From: Subtercola lobariae
Lineage (GTDB): Bacteria > Actinomycetota > Actinomycetes > Actinomycetales > Microbacteriaceae
DNA: 64,000 bases
Reading direction: 5' to 3'
Assembly (NCBI RefSeq): GCF_014640255.1
Contig: NZ_BMGP01000003.1
Location: 62,001 to 126,000, forward strand
The notes beneath the pieces were generated by a model. It did no database searches and was not told the DNA's origin. It saw only the letters and a list, made by a program, of their open reading frames with translations. How positions within the stretch are numbered: the first letter of the stretch is position 1; the number at the start of each line of letters is the position of its first letter. Both the position numbers and the translations under genes were made by a program. This document shows, piece by piece, positions 16,317-26,386 of the stretch.

Positions 16317-18257
16317 TCAGCCGAGCTGGCGCGACTCGTCGTCGGCGGCGTCGGTGAGGGGGCGCGCGATGGGGATTTTGCTGCCGAGCACCTGGGCCAC
16401 CACGTCTCGCGCGATGTGCTGCGGCGTGAGCCCCGCGTCTTCGAGAATCTGCGATCGCGTTGCGTGCTCTTGAAATTCATCGGGCAGGCCGAGCTCGGTG
16501 ACTGCGGTGTCGACGCCTGCGTCGCGCAGGTCTTGCCGGATGCGCGTGCCGATGCCGCCGACCCTGATGCCGTCTTCGATCGTCACGACCAGGCGGTGCT
16601 TCGCGGCGAAATCGATCACGCTGCGAGCGGTCGGAACGACCCAACGCGGGTCGATGACGGTGGCTCCGATGCCCTGAGCGGCGAGCCGTTCGGCCACCTC
16701 GAGACCGAGCGAGGCGAACGGGCCCACGGTGACGAGCAACACGTCGTGCTGCGATGACTCGCGCAGAACATCCACACCGTCTGCCGTACGCTGCACCGCA
16801 TCGATGTTCGGGCCGACTGCACCCTTCGGGAACCGGATGACCGTGGGGGCGTCATCGACCGCAATCGCTTCGGCGAGCTCTTCGCGCAGCCGCTCGCCGT
16901 CTCGAGGTGCGGCGAGCCGAATCGTGGGTACGATCTGCAGTATCGCCAGATCCCACATGCCGTGGTGGCTGGGGCCGTCGGGGCCGGTCACGCCGGCACG
17001 GTCGAGCACGAAGGTGACTCCGGCGCGGTGCAGCCCGACATCCATCAGTACTTGGTCGAATGCACGGTTGACGAAGGTTGCGTAGAGGGCCACCACCGGG
17101 TGCAGGCCGCCGAACGCCAGGCCGGCGGCGCTCGTCACAGCGTGTTGCTCGGCGATGCCGACGTCGAGCACACGAGTCGGAAAGCGCTCGGCCATCTTGT
17201 GCAGGCCTGTCGGCCGCAGCATGGCCGCTGTGATGCCCACGATCTTTGGGTTGTGCACGGCGAGTTCGGCGATCTCGTCGGAGAATACCCCCGTCCACGA
17301 AGGGCCACCGTCGGCACCGCCGATGGGCTCGCCTGTTTCGGGGTCGATCTGCCCCACCGCGTGAAACTGGTCGGCCTCGTCGTTGCGGGCGGGCTCGTAG
17401 CCGCGGCCCTTCTCGGTGATGGCGTGCACGATCACGGGCTGACGGTATTCCTTGGCCTGGTGCAGGGCCTGCTCCATGGCGTGTTCGTCGTGCGCGTCGA
17501 CCGGACCGATGTACTTGATGTCGAGGTTCGAGTAGAGCGCCTGGTTGTTGGTGAGGCGGGCGAGAAAGCCGTGCGTGCCCCCGCGAACGCCGCGGTAGAC
17601 GGCGCGGCCGGCGGCACCGAAGTGGCCGAAGAGGCGTTCGCTCGAGTGATGCAGATCTCGGTAGCCGGCTGCGGTGCGAATCGAGTTGAGGTAGCGGGCC
17701 ATGCCGCCGATGGTGGGGGCGTACGAGCGGCCGTTGTCGTTCACGACGATCACGAGATTGCGGTCGTTGTCGTCGCTGATGTTGTTCAGCGCCTCCCACG
17801 TCATGCCGCCGGTGAGAGCTCCGTCGCCGACGACAGCGACCACGTGCCGGTCGGCCTGCCCGGTCATCACGAACGCGCGCGAGATGCCATCGGCCCACGA
17901 GAGTGAACTCGAGGCGTGAGAGCTCTCGACAACGTCGTGCGGGCTCTCAGAGCGCTGGGGGTAGCCGGCGAGCCCACCGCGCTCGCGCAGGTGGCTGAAG
18001 TCTTGGCGGCCCGTCAGAAGCTTGTGCACGTACGACTGGTGCCCCGTGTCGAACACGATGGCGTCGTGCGGCGAGTCGAAGACCCGGTGGATGGCGATGG
18101 TCAACTCGACCACACCGAGGTTCGGGCCCAAGTGGCCGCCCGTCTTCGAAACCTCGGCGATCAGAAACCGGCGAATCTCAGCCGCGAGTTCGATGAGCTG
18201 TTCATTCGACAGACGGTCAAGGTCACGAGGCCCAGAGATCGTTTCGAGAATACTCAT
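16317..18257 (-). CDS. dxs: 1-deoxy-D-xylulose-5-phosphate synthase
   Basis: 646 residues, full length for DXS. It condenses pyruvate and glyceraldehyde 3-phosphate, the first step of the non-mevalonate isoprenoid pathway, using thiamine diphosphate. Visible are DTGHQSYVHKLLTGR, the ThDP/metal motif GDGALTGGMTWEALNN, and the transketolase-type pyrimidine domain AEQHAVTSAAGLAFGG. HHGMWDLAIL and the C-terminal domain with ELGLPDEFQEHA complete it. In Mycobacterium dxs1 also lies next to the RNase D gene, supporting synteny. It is followed upstream by the aconitase gene on the same strand, separated by a terminator. Confidence 0.97.
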   Translation of the reverse strand: MSILETISGPRDLDRLSNEQLIELAAEIRRFLIAEVSKTGGHLGPNLGVVELTIAIHRVFDSPHDAIVFDTGHQSYVHKLLTGRQDFSHLRERGGLAGYPQRSESPHDVVESSHASSSLSWADGISRAFVMTGQADRHVVAVVGDGALTGGMTWEALNNISDDNDRNLVIVVNDNGRSYAPTIGGMARYLNSIRTAAGYRDLHHSSERLFGHFGAAGRAVYRGVRGGTHGFLARLTNNQALYSNLDIKYIGPVDAHDEHAMEQALHQAKEYRQPVIVHAITEKGRGYEPARNDEADQFHAVGQIDPETGEPIGGADGGPSWTGVFSDEIAELAVHNPKIVGITAAMLRPTGLHKMAERFPTRVLDVGIAEQHAVTSAAGLAFGGLHPVVALYATFVNRAFDQVLMDVGLHRAGVTFVLDRAGVTGPDGPSHHGMWDLAILQIVPTIRLAAPRDGERLREELAEAIAVDDAPTVIRFPKGAVGPNIDAVQRTADGVDVLRESSQHDVLLVTVGPFASLGLEVAERLAAQGIGATVIDPRWVVPTARSVIDFAAKHRLVVTIEDGIRVGGIGTRIRQDLRDAGVDTAVTELGLPDEFQEHATRSQILEDAGLTPQHIARDVVAQVLGSKIPIARPLTDAADDESRQLG

Positions 18258-18288
18258 TTGACGAGTCTATTCTGCGTGGCGCGGAAAT

Positions 18289-18337
18289 AACTGAGGCTGG
18301 CGTCTCAGCACGCGTGTGCTAAGAGCCAGCCTCAGTT
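18289..18337 (-). terminator. Hairpin terminator after acnA
   Basis: 13-base arms AACTGAGGCTGGC / GCCAGCCTCAGTT (18289-18301, 18325-18337) with a nested AGCAC-GCGT-GTGCT hairpin. It is 14 bases downstream of the aconitase stop; the minus-strand transcript then runs into TTATTTCC. Confidence 0.75.
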
Positions 18338-18351
18338 CAGTGCTTGTGCGA

Positions 18352-21162
18352 CTATGCCGCAGTGACCAGCGAACGCAGAACGTACTGCAGAATGCCGCCG
18401 TTGCGGTAGTAGTCGGCCTCACCGGGGGTGTCGATGCGCAGCACGGCGTCGAACTCGATGGGAGCCTTGGCCTCGCCGGTGGCGACCACGTGCAGCGTCT
18501 TCGGGGTACGACCCTCGTTCAGCTCTTCGACGCCCGAGATATCGATGACCTCGGTGCCGTCGAGGCCGAGCGAGTCGGCTGACTCCCCTGCCGGGAACTG
18601 CAGCGGCAGAACGCCCATTCCGATGAGGTTCGAGCGGTGAATACGCTCGAAGCTCTCGGTGATGACCGCCTTCACGCCGAGCAGCGAGGTGCCCTTGGCC
18701 GCCCAGTCACGCGACGAACCCGAGCCGTACTCCTTGCCGCCGAGAATCACCAGCGGAATGCCCTGCTCCTGGTAGTTCTGAGAAGCGTCGTAGATGAACG
18801 ACTGCGGGGCATCCGGCTGCGTGAAGTCACGGGTGTAGCCACCCTCGACGCCATCCAGCAATTGGTTGCGCAGACGAATGTTCGCGAACGTGCCGCGGAT
18901 CATGATCTCGTGGTTGCCGCGTCGCGAGCCGTAGGAGTTGTAATCTTTGCGGCCCACGCCGTGCTCGTCGAGGTACTTGCCTGCGGGGCTGTCGGCCTTG
19001 ATGTTGCCGGCAGGGCTGATGTGGTCGGTGGTGACCGAGTCGCCGAGCTTCGCCAGAACACGTGCACCCGAGATCGACGAGACCGGGGTGGTCTCAATCG
19101 TCATGCCATCGAAGTACGGGGGCTTACGCACGTAAGTGGATGTCGCGTCCCACTCGAACACCGGGCCGGTGGGCGTGGGCAGCGAACGCCAGCGCTCGTC
19201 ACCGTCGAACACGCTCGAGTACTCGTGTGTGAACATTCCGGTGTTGATCGAGGTGTCGATGGTCTCTTGCACCTCAGCCGCGTCGGGCCAGATGTCGCGG
19301 AGGTATACCTCGTTGCCGTCAGAACCCGTACCGAGCGAATCGGTCTCGAAGTCGAAGTTCATCGAGCCGGCGAGGGCGTAGGCGATGACCAGGGGCGGCG
19401 ACGCCAGGTAGTTCATCTTCACGTCGGGGCTGATGCGGCCTTCGAAGTTGCGGTTACCCGAGAGCACCGCGGTCACAGCGAGGTCGTTCTTGTTGATGGC
19501 GTCGGTGACCTCTTCGATCAGCGGGCCCGTGTTACCGATACAGACCGTGCATCCATACCCCACCGTGTAGAAGCCGAGGGCTTCGAGGTCGCCCGTGAGG
19601 CCGGCCTTCTCGTAGTAGTCGGTGACGACCTTCGAGCCGGGAGCCAGCGTGGTCTTGACCCAGGGCTTCGAGGTGAGGCCCTTCTTGACCGCGTTGCGAG
19701 CGAGGAGGCCCGCAGCGAGCATGACCGACGGGTTCGACGTGTTCGTGCACGAGGTGATGGCCGCAACGGCGACCGCTCCGTGGTCGAGGGTGTAGTTCAG
19801 ACCGGCCGGCGTGGTGACCGGGGTCGGCGCCGAAACAGTCGACGGGGCGTGGCTCACGTGAGCGTGCGACACCTCGTGGGCACGGTCTTCGTCTTGAGCG
19901 GTGAAGCCGATGGGGTCGGATGCGGGGAACGAACCATCGATCGCAGCGTCGACCCGCGAGAAGTCTTGCGAGGCGTAGTCGTTGAGGTCTTGCTCGAACT
20001 GCTCTTTCGCGTGGCTGAGCTCGACGCGGTCTTGCGGGCGCTTCGGCCCGGCGATCGAGGGCACAACCGTCGACAGGTCGAGTTCGAGGTACTCGCTGAA
20101 CGAAGGCTCGACCGCCGGGTCGTGCCAGAGGTGCTGCAGCTTCGCGTAGGCCTCGACGAGGGCGACCTGGTCGTCGCTGCGGCCGGTGAGGCGCAGGTAG
20201 TCGAGCGTGACGTCGTCGATGGGGAACATGGCAGCCGTCGAGCCGAACTCGGGGCTCATGTTGCCGATGGTGGCGCGGTTCGCGAGCGGAACAGCCGTGA
20301 CGCCCTCGCCGTAGAACTCGACGAACTTGCCCACGACGCCGTGCTTGCGCACCATCTGCGTGATGGTGAGCACCACGTCGGTAGCGGTGACGCCGGCCGG
20401 AATGGTGCCAGAGAGCTTGAAGCCGACGACCTTCGGAATGAGCATCGACACGGGCTGGCCGAGCATGGCAGCCTCGGCCTCGATTCCGCCGACGCCCCAG
20501 CCGAGCACGCCCAGGCCGTTGACCATGGTGGTGTGCGAGTCGGTGCCGACACAGGTGTCGGGGTAGGCGCGGAGTACTCCGCCGACCTCTCGCGTGAAGA
20601 TGACGCGGGCCAGGTACTCGATGTTGACCTGGTGCACGATGCCGGTTCCCGGCGGAACGACCTTGAAGTCGTCGAACGCGGTCTGGCCCCAGCGGAGGAA
20701 CTGGTAACGCTCGCCGTTGCGCTCGTACTCGATGTCGACGTTGCGCTCGAGGGCGTTCTCGGTGCCGAACAGGTCGGCGATGACCGAGTGGTCGATGACC
20801 AGCTCGGCCGGAGCCAGCGGGTTGATCTTGGTGGGGTCGCCGCCGAGGGTGCCGACGGCCTCACGCATGGTGGCGAGGTCGACGATGCAGGGCACGCCGG
20901 TGAAGTCTTGCATCACGACGCGGGCGGGGGTGAACTGGATCTCGGTGTCGGGCTCCGCCGTCGGAACCCACGATCCCAGGGCCTTGATGTGCTCGGCGGT
21001 GATGTTCGCACCGTCTTCGGTGCGAAGCAGGTTCTCGAGCAGAACCTTCAAGCTGAACGGGAGTTTCTCGTACCCCGGAACGGTGTCGAGTCTGAAGACC
21101 TCGTACGACTGCTCGCCGACCTTCAGAGTGTCTTTCGACCCAAAGCTGTTTACTGTAGACAC
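18352..21162 (-). CDS. acnA: Aconitate hydratase
   Basis: 936 residues, GTG start with AAGGAG about nine bases upstream. It interconverts citrate and isocitrate (TCA cycle) with a [4Fe-4S] cluster. Cluster ligands are visible as Cys in [14 protein letters not shown] and in [11 protein letters not shown]. Substrate-binding segments [20 protein letters not shown] and [14 protein letters not shown] are intact, and the C-terminal swivel domain is complete. The length and IRP-type order fit AcnA rather than AcnB. Its 150-base upstream region contains a near-perfect palindrome at 21264-21281 that could be an operator. Confidence 0.97.
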   Translation of the reverse strand: MSTVNSFGSKDTLKVGEQSYEVFRLDTVPGYEKLPFSLKVLLENLLRTEDGANITAEHIKALGSWVPTAEPDTEIQFTPARVVMQDFTGVPCIVDLATMREAVGTLGGDPTKINPLAPAELVIDHSVIADLFGTENALERNVDIEYERNGERYQFLRWGQTAFDDFKVVPPGTGIVHQVNIEYLARVIFTREVGGVLRAYPDTCVGTDSHTTMVNGLGVLGWGVGGIEAEAAMLGQPVSMLIPKVVGFKLSGTIPAGVTATDVVLTITQMVRKHGVVGKFVEFYGEGVTAVPLANRATIGNMSPEFGSTAAMFPIDDVTLDYLRLTGRSDDQVALVEAYAKLQHLWHDPAVEPSFSEYLELDLSTVVPSIAGPKRPQDRVELSHAKEQFEQDLNDYASQDFSRVDAAIDGSFPASDPIGFTAQDEDRAHEVSHAHVSHAPSTVSAPTPVTTPAGLNYTLDHGAVAVAAITSCTNTSNPSVMLAAGLLARNAVKKGLTSKPWVKTTLAPGSKVVTDYYEKAGLTGDLEALGFYTVGYGCTVCIGNTGPLIEEVTDAINKNDLAVTAVLSGNRNFEGRISPDVKMNYLASPPLVIAYALAGSMNFDFETDSLGTGSDGNEVYLRDIWPDAAEVQETIDTSINTGMFTHEYSSVFDGDERWRSLPTPTGPVFEWDATSTYVRKPPYFDGMTIETTPVSSISGARVLAKLGDSVTTDHISPAGNIKADSPAGKYLDEHGVGRKDYNSYGSRRGNHEIMIRGTFANIRLRNQLLDGVEGGYTRDFTQPDAPQSFIYDASQNYQEQGIPLVILGGKEYGSGSSRDWAAKGTSLLGVKAVITESFERIHRSNLIGMGVLPLQFPAGESADSLGLDGTEVIDISGVEELNEGRTPKTLHVVATGEAKAPIEFDAVLRIDTPGEADYYRNGGILQYVLRSLVTAA

Positions 21163-21263
21163 GTACGTCTCTCCTTCGCTGAGTACGTCAATCTTCTTCT
21201 GCCCAGATACCCGTGGCTAGCAAGGCTGCCCTAACTAGAGGTCAGCGCGAGGGCTCGTGAAAG

Positions 21264-21281
21264 TATCTCGACGTCGAGATA
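21264..21281 (-). promoter_or_regulatory. 18-base perfect palindrome upstream of acnA (candidate operator)
   Basis: TATCTCGACGTCGAGATA is fully self-complementary and is flanked by AAAG and ACTTT, so near-symmetry extends over about 27 bases. It lies about 100 bases upstream of the aconitase start. No long loop or U-tract follows, which argues for a dimeric repressor site rather than a terminator. The regulator is unknown. Confidence 0.6.
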
Positions 21282-21315
21282 ACTTTAGCACCGTGCAGAG
21301 CGTCTGCACGACACA

Positions 21316-23700
21316 TCAGGTTCGATCCACCACGAGACCGCGGCGCTTGGCGAACCGATAGTAGAGCTCGATTCCGCCAGCCCCGAGCGCGCCGACCAGC
21401 AGAACGTAAAGCAGCCAGCCCGGCGAGGTGACCTGAAGCACGAAGAAGCTCTGGGTGAACGGCAGCAGATACGCGAGCACGAATGCAACCGATACTGCCA
21501 GAATCAGGGCGACACGGGGCTTCGACAGTGGTCTGGCGAGCACCGAGACGATCCAGAGCGACACGATGAAGAGTGCGATGGTGCTGAGGCTGCGCGCCTC
21601 GATCTGCGGTAGAGCGGTGCGCAGCGGAGCGTACGCGAGCAGGCAGGAGGCCGCCGCGATGAGCCCGGTGGGCACCGAGAAACGCAACACTCGCGGCAGG
21701 ACTCCCGCGCGGTAGCGGCGACGGTTGGGCGCCAGCGCCAAGAAGAACGACGGCACGCCGATGGCGAGCACCGAGACCAGGGTGAGCTGACGTGGCAGAA
21801 ACGGAAACTCCCAGGCGAAGATGGCGGTGAACAGCGCCAGAATGATTCCGTAGACGGTCTTCGAGAGAAACAGGTTCGAGACGCGTTCGACGTTCGCGAT
21901 GACGCGACGGCCGAGCAGCAGCACCTCGGGCATCCGGTCGAATCGGCTGTCGAGCAGCACGAGGCGTGACACAGCGCGCGTCGCCGGCGTCGCATTGCCC
22001 ATGGCGATGCCGAGGTCGGCGTCTTTGATGGCCATGGCGTCGTTGACCCCATCGCCGGTCATCGCCACCGAACGCCCCTGAGCCTGCAGCAGGGCCACGA
22101 CGCGTTGCTTCTGCTCGGGCGCGACCCGGCCGAAGACGCTCGTCGTGGCGAGGGCCGCGGTCAGTTCATCGTCGGTCGTCAGCGTCGAGGCATCGAGCGC
22201 TTCGTCACCGAGACTCAGCTGTCTGGCGATAGAGCTGACGGTGTGCGGGTTGTCACCCGACATGATGATGACGCGCACGCCCTCGTCGGCGAAGTACGCG
22301 AGCGTCGCGGCGGCCTCGGGCCGCAAAGTCTCTTCGAGAATCACGAAGCACGCCGGGGTGGCTTCGCGCACCCGTTCGGGCTCGTCGACCAGCACGTCGG
22401 CGTCAAGATCGGTACGCGACAAGACGAGGGTTCGCCGCCCGCTCGAGGCGATCACGTGAGCCTCGTCGAGGGCTGCCGGATGCCCGGCGAGCAGCCGCTC
22501 GGGCGCACCGAGCAACCACGTGGTGGTGCTCGCAGCGCTCTCTCGAACCCGCACCGCGCTGAACGCCCGGAACGAGCTGAACGCGAGCCGCTCTTCGACC
22601 ACCGCCGACCCGAGCTCGAACCGATTGGCGAGGGCACGCGAGGTGGCGTTGCCCGCGTCATCCGTCGCCAGCGCAGCAAGCGCCACTCGGCACGGTCCGA
22701 GGTCTTCGTCGGCCCCCGGCAGCTGCTGCAGGCCGTGAAAGCCGATGGTTCCCGTCGTGAGCGTGCCGGTCTTGTCGAGGCAGAGCACGTCGACACGGGC
22801 CAGAACCTCCACCGCGGCGAGCTCTTGCACGAGCACCTTCTGGCGCGAGAGCGAGATGGCGGCCACCCCGAACGCGAGGCTGGTGAGCAGCACGAGACCC
22901 TCGGGAATGATGCCGACGACGCTGGCCACGGCATCCACCAGCGCCTTGCGCCAGCTCTGATCGTTGGGGTCTGCGAGGGCAGCAAACCCGCCGTACGTCG
23001 CGATGCGACCGAACACGATGATGATGATGAGCGGAACGAGAATCCACGACAGGTACACCAGAATGCGGTTCGTGGCCGCCCGAAGCTCGGAGTGCACCAG
23101 GCTGTGCCGCTTGATCTTGGCGGTGAGCTTGCTGGCATACGAATCTGCCCCGACGGCCGTCACCCGCGCCTCGGCCGTACCCGATTGCACCAGTGAGCCC
23201 GACATGAGCCGGTCGCCGGGCTTCTTGCCCACCGGGTCTGACTCCCCCGTCAGCAGCGACTCGTCCATGAATAGAGCGGTGGTCAGCAGCACCTCGCAGT
23301 CGGCCGTGATCTGGTCACCGGGCCGGGCGATCACCAGATCGCCGAGCACTACTTCTTCGGGCCGGATGACCGACACGGCCCCGTCTCGACGCACCGCGGT
23401 CTCGGGCGCCGCAAGCACCGCGAGCCGATCGAGCGCCCGTTTCGCGCGTAGCTCTTGAACGATGCCGATCAGCGCGTTGAACACCACCACACCGAAGAAG
23501 AACCCGTCGCGCAGATCACCGAGCAGCAGCACGGCGATGAAGCACACCGTGAGAATGCCGTTGAAGAACGTGAACACGTTCTCGCGAATGATGTCGCCGA
23601 GCGACCGAGAGGTAGGGGCGTGCGTGACATTGACCTGACCCTGGGCAACACGTTCGTGTACCTCAGCAGTGCTGAGCCCCGGGTCGACGGCCACGGTCAT
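21316..23700 (-). CDS. Cation-translocating P-type ATPase (CtpE-like)
   Basis: 794 residues from the ATG at 23700, which overlaps the DUF3159 stop by four bases (ATGA); the longer frame upstream is not conserved. It is a P2-type (HAD-IC) ion pump. Features are TGESDPVGKKPGD in the actuator region, the phosphorylated Asp in CLDKTGTLTTG, and MTGDGVNDAMAIKDADLGIA in the P domain. About ten hydrophobic segments are spread over the usual positions. The N-terminus (STAEVHERVAQGQVNV) resembles mycobacterial CtpE, reported as a calcium exporter; ion specificity here is inferred. It forms the end of a dut-DUF3710-DUF3159-ATPase operon, judged by overlaps and short gaps. Confidence 0.9.
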   Translation of the reverse strand: MTVAVDPGLSTAEVHERVAQGQVNVTHAPTSRSLGDIIRENVFTFFNGILTVCFIAVLLLGDLRDGFFFGVVVFNALIGIVQELRAKRALDRLAVLAAPETAVRRDGAVSVIRPEEVVLGDLVIARPGDQITADCEVLLTTALFMDESLLTGESDPVGKKPGDRLMSGSLVQSGTAEARVTAVGADSYASKLTAKIKRHSLVHSELRAATNRILVYLSWILVPLIIIIVFGRIATYGGFAALADPNDQSWRKALVDAVASVVGIIPEGLVLLTSLAFGVAAISLSRQKVLVQELAAVEVLARVDVLCLDKTGTLTTGTIGFHGLQQLPGADEDLGPCRVALAALATDDAGNATSRALANRFELGSAVVEERLAFSSFRAFSAVRVRESAASTTTWLLGAPERLLAGHPAALDEAHVIASSGRRTLVLSRTDLDADVLVDEPERVREATPACFVILEETLRPEAAATLAYFADEGVRVIIMSGDNPHTVSSIARQLSLGDEALDASTLTTDDELTAALATTSVFGRVAPEQKQRVVALLQAQGRSVAMTGDGVNDAMAIKDADLGIAMGNATPATRAVSRLVLLDSRFDRMPEVLLLGRRVIANVERVSNLFLSKTVYGIILALFTAIFAWEFPFLPRQLTLVSVLAIGVPSFFLALAPNRRRYRAGVLPRVLRFSVPTGLIAAASCLLAYAPLRTALPQIEARSLSTIALFIVSLWIVSVLARPLSKPRVALILAVSVAFVLAYLLPFTQSFFVLQVTSPGWLLYVLLVGALGAGGIELYYRFAKRRGLVVDRT

Positions 23701-24527
23701 TTCTCTTCGGCCGCGACCTTCTGGTGGCCGAAGGCCGCGCGCACGAGAAGCCAGGTGACCCAGAGCATGCCCGCGTACAGCGGAACACCGAGCAACAGTT
23801 TCGCCGAGGCCAGCGCCTCGGGCAGGGCTGCCAGATAGAGCGAGAGTTCGACGGCGAGCCGCAGGGCGAACAATCCGACCCAGCACCAGGTGGCGACGAG
23901 TACAACGCGAAACTTTGCGCGATCGGTGCGCCAGCCCACGGCGTCACCCGTCAGCAGTCCTACGATGACGCCGATCAGGGGCCATCGGGCGATGATCGAG
24001 ACGAGCAGTACAACGAACGAGATGGCGTTGATCACCATCCCCGGAATGAAGTTGTCTTCGGCCTTGCCGGTGATGAGCGAAAGACCCGCAGAAATGCCGA
24101 GAAGCACCACCCCGATGATGGCCGGCATCACCGCGCTGCGGCTGACGAGGCGCACGATGAAGAAGATCGCCCCCAGAATCAGCGGGGCGACGACGCTCAG
24201 CGTCAGATCTTTCGTGAAGGTGTAGAGCACCAGAAAGGCGAGCCCCGGCAGAATCGACTCGATGAGCCCTCTAATGCCGCCCATCGCTCGTAACAACGAG
24301 TTCGCGGTGGGAGTCTCGCCGGGAGCGACTTGCCCGATTCCCGAACGCCGCGCCGCAGCGGCGAACGCCTCAGAGAAGGTACTCGGTGCACGATCGTCGG
24401 CCGGCTCAGGATGCACGGCGGCACTGGCCCCGCCGGGAATCCGCTCGCCGTATTTCGGCCGGTTGCGCTCGGGTTCGCGGTCGTGTTCTGGCTCGGGTAC
24501 TGGCTGCGAAGGGCTCGAATCGGTCAT
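23697..24527 (-). CDS. DUF3159 integral membrane protein
   Basis: 276 residues from the ATG at 24527. A hydrophilic N-terminal part (about 60 residues, Pro/Glu/Arg-rich) and a short amphipathic stretch are followed by about six to seven membrane segments beginning IRGLIESILPGLAFLVLYTF. This pattern and WPLIGVIVGLLTGDAVGWR identify DUF3159, an actinobacterial family of unknown function. It starts five bases after the DUF3710 stop and overlaps the P-type ATPase start by four bases. In Mycobacterium the homologue Rv2693c also sits near dut and DUF3710. Confidence 0.88.
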   Translation of the reverse strand: MTDSSPSQPVPEPEHDREPERNRPKYGERIPGGASAAVHPEPADDRAPSTFSEAFAAAARRSGIGQVAPGETPTANSLLRAMGGIRGLIESILPGLAFLVLYTFTKDLTLSVVAPLILGAIFFIVRLVSRSAVMPAIIGVVLLGISAGLSLITGKAEDNFIPGMVINAISFVVLLVSIIARWPLIGVIVGLLTGDAVGWRTDRAKFRVVLVATWCWVGLFALRLAVELSLYLAALPEALASAKLLLGVPLYAGMLWVTWLLVRAAFGHQKVAAEEK

Positions 24528-24532
24528 GAGGA

Positions 24533-25297
24533 TCAGATCGCGGTCGTCGCGGCAGGCCCCGCTGTGGTCTTCGGAATGCTGAGCGGAATCAGATCGCGCG
24601 GCGGCATGGGCGACTGCCCACGCACCACCACGACGCTGCGAAAGAGCTCCTCGACGGCAGCCTGCGAGTCTTCGCTGCTCATCGCGTCGCCCGCAATCAC
24701 ACCGCGCAGAAACCAGCGCGGGCCATCGACGCCGACGAATCGCGCGAGACGCGCGACCGGCTTGCCGTCGAGGCCGGCGGCGGGCACCTCGGCGACGAGT
24801 TCGGGGCCGAACACGCCGTCGCGCTCGACGAGCGAACCGCCCTGCGCCGAGATCTGCTCTTTGATCTGCCCGCGAATGTCGTGCCACAGCCCGGTCGACC
24901 GCGGCGCGGCGAAGGCTTGAACCTGCAGCGTCGAACCGGCGAAGTCGAGCCCGACGGCAACGACTCGCTGCGTGCCCTCTTCGACTTCGAGCCTCAGCTG
25001 AAGGCCCTCACGCGGCAAGATCTTGATGCCGCCGAGGTCGACGTACGGCCTCGCCGGGTTCGCCTCGTCGGCGTCGAAGGGGCCGTCGGCCGCGCGATTC
25101 TCGGGCGCCGACTTGGCGTCAGGCGCAGCGTCGGCGCCATCACTCTCGTTCACGGCTGGCGAGCCCGCGCGCCCTCGAACGACGAGCTCGTCGTTCGACT
25201 CGGCATCACCCGTCGATGAGTCGTCAGCAGCCGTATCGGCAGCTGCGGCTGCCTCGAGGGCGGCTTTCTCGTTCTTACGTTCAGACCTTTTGCTCAC
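24533..25297 (-). CDS. DUF3710 domain-containing protein
   Basis: 254 residues, GTG start overlapping the dut stop (GTGA). The N-terminal about 80 residues are acidic and low in complexity. The DUF3710 domain follows, with YVDLGGIKILPREGLQLRLEV, LQVQAFAAPRSTGLWHDIR and a C-terminal PMPPRDLIPL segment. Function is unknown; the family is confined to actinobacteria and is nearly always next to dut, as here and in Mycobacterium (Rv2696c-Rv2697c). Confidence 0.9.
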   Translation of the reverse strand: MSKRSERKNEKAALEAAAAADTAADDSSTGDAESNDELVVRGRAGSPAVNESDGADAAPDAKSAPENRAADGPFDADEANPARPYVDLGGIKILPREGLQLRLEVEEGTQRVVAVGLDFAGSTLQVQAFAAPRSTGLWHDIRGQIKEQISAQGGSLVERDGVFGPELVAEVPAAGLDGKPVARLARFVGVDGPRWFLRGVIAGDAMSSEDSQAAVEELFRSVVVVRGQSPMPPRDLIPLSIPKTTAGPAATTAI

Positions 25298-25788
25298 GGC
25301 ATGCTTTCTTCACTGTCTGGGGTGTTGTCGTCTGTGACGGCGAGCTGGTTCAGCTCGGCGGTTCCGGTAGAACCGAAGCCGCCCTCGCCTCGGGCGCTGC
25401 CGGGCAGCACCTCGACCGGCACGAATATGGCACGGGTCACCGGCATTACGATCAACTGGGCGATTCTGTCGCCAACGGCGATATCGTACGGCACCGAGGT
25501 GTCAGTATTCAGGAGGGCGACGCGAATCTCGCCGCGATAGCCGGCATCCACTGTTCCCGGTGAGTTCACAATGGTGATTCCGTGTTTGCTGGCGAGGCCC
25601 GAGCGCGGCACGACGAACGCCACGAACCCATCGGGCAAGGCGATCGAGACGCCGGTGGCGACGGTGTACCGCTCGCCGGGTTGCAGAGTCAGAGCTTCGG
25701 CAGAGTACAGATCTGCCCCGGCATCACCCGGATGCGCGTAGCTGGGAATCTGCTCTGCCTTGATGAGAACTTCGACGGTTTCAGTCAC
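25294..25788 (-). CDS. dut: dUTP diphosphatase
   Basis: 164 residues. It hydrolyses dUTP to dUMP, keeping uracil out of DNA. All five dUTPase motifs are readable: AHPGDAGADLYS (1), FVVPRSGLASKHGI (2), VNSPGTVDAGYRGEI (3), AVGDRIAQLIVMPV (4) and the C-terminal glycine-rich ARGEGGFGSTG (5). The protein is trimeric in the family. It heads a minus-strand operon with DUF3710 and is divergent from the DUF3093 gene. Confidence 0.97.
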   Translation of the reverse strand: MTETVEVLIKAEQIPSYAHPGDAGADLYSAEALTLQPGERYTVATGVSIALPDGFVAFVVPRSGLASKHGITIVNSPGTVDAGYRGEIRVALLNTDTSVPYDIAVGDRIAQLIVMPVTRAIFVPVEVLPGSARGEGGFGSTGTAELNQLAVTDDNTPDSEESMP

Positions 25789-25839
25789 GAGTCGAGGGTA
25801 GTGCAGATTACTGACCCAAATCTCTGATCGAATAGAGGC

Positions 25840-26298
25840 ATGTCGACGTATCGAGAGAGACTGACCCCCTCAGGGCGCATCTACGTGTATTTGGTGTTGG
25901 TGATTCCCGCGAGCATCCTTGTATTCGCCCCGATCAACATCACGGTTGGTTACATTTGCGCGGTTGTGCTGTATGTGGGCACCGTACTGATTCTGCTCGC
26001 GCTGTCGCCTGTCGTGACTGTGGAAGACGGGATGCTCACCGCCGGCAAAGCACGAATTCCGGTGTCACTGCTGGGTGAGCCAGAGGCCTTCACGGGTGAG
26101 GGCGCCACGCTGGCCAGAGGTCAGCGGCTCGACGCGCGGGCGTGGCTGTGCATCCGGGGCTGGGTTCAGCCTGTGGTCAAAGTGAACGTGCACGACCCCG
26201 CAGACCCGGTGCCCTACTGGCTGATCTCGTCGCGAAACCCAAACGAGCTCGTGGCGGCCTTAGAAAAGGCCAACAACCACGAGCTCGCAGATTCGTAG
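25840..26298 (+). CDS. DUF3093 membrane protein
   Basis: 152 residues. YRERLTPSGRIYVYLVLVIP begins the protein, followed by two membrane segments within the first 55 residues and a soluble domain with RGWVQPVVKVNV and PYWLISSRNPNELVAAL. This is DUF3093, an actinobacterial family of unknown function. Its position beside dut and a DUF4193 gene is conserved (Rv2697c-Rv2699c order in Mycobacterium). A small inverted repeat rich in GCGAAG/CTTCGC lies just downstream. Confidence 0.88.
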   Translation: MSTYRERLTPSGRIYVYLVLVIPASILVFAPINITVGYICAVVLYVGTVLILLALSPVVTVEDGMLTAGKARIPVSLLGEPEAFTGEGATLARGQRLDARAWLCIRGWVQPVVKVNVHDPADPVPYWLISSRNPNELVAALEKANNHELADS

Positions 26299-26386
26299 AA
26301 CGTTTGGTGACAGCGCAAAGCTTCTCGCGAAGCCTTCGCGCCGGGCTATGAAGCGAGCGCCCGTTCAGGGCGCCCGATGCCCTCGC

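Noticed and set aside
18637-21234. 865-codon open frame on the plus strand opposite acnA
   Set aside because: It is antisense to a complete, conserved aconitase; high GC leaves the complementary frame open. Its translation has no recognisable domain.
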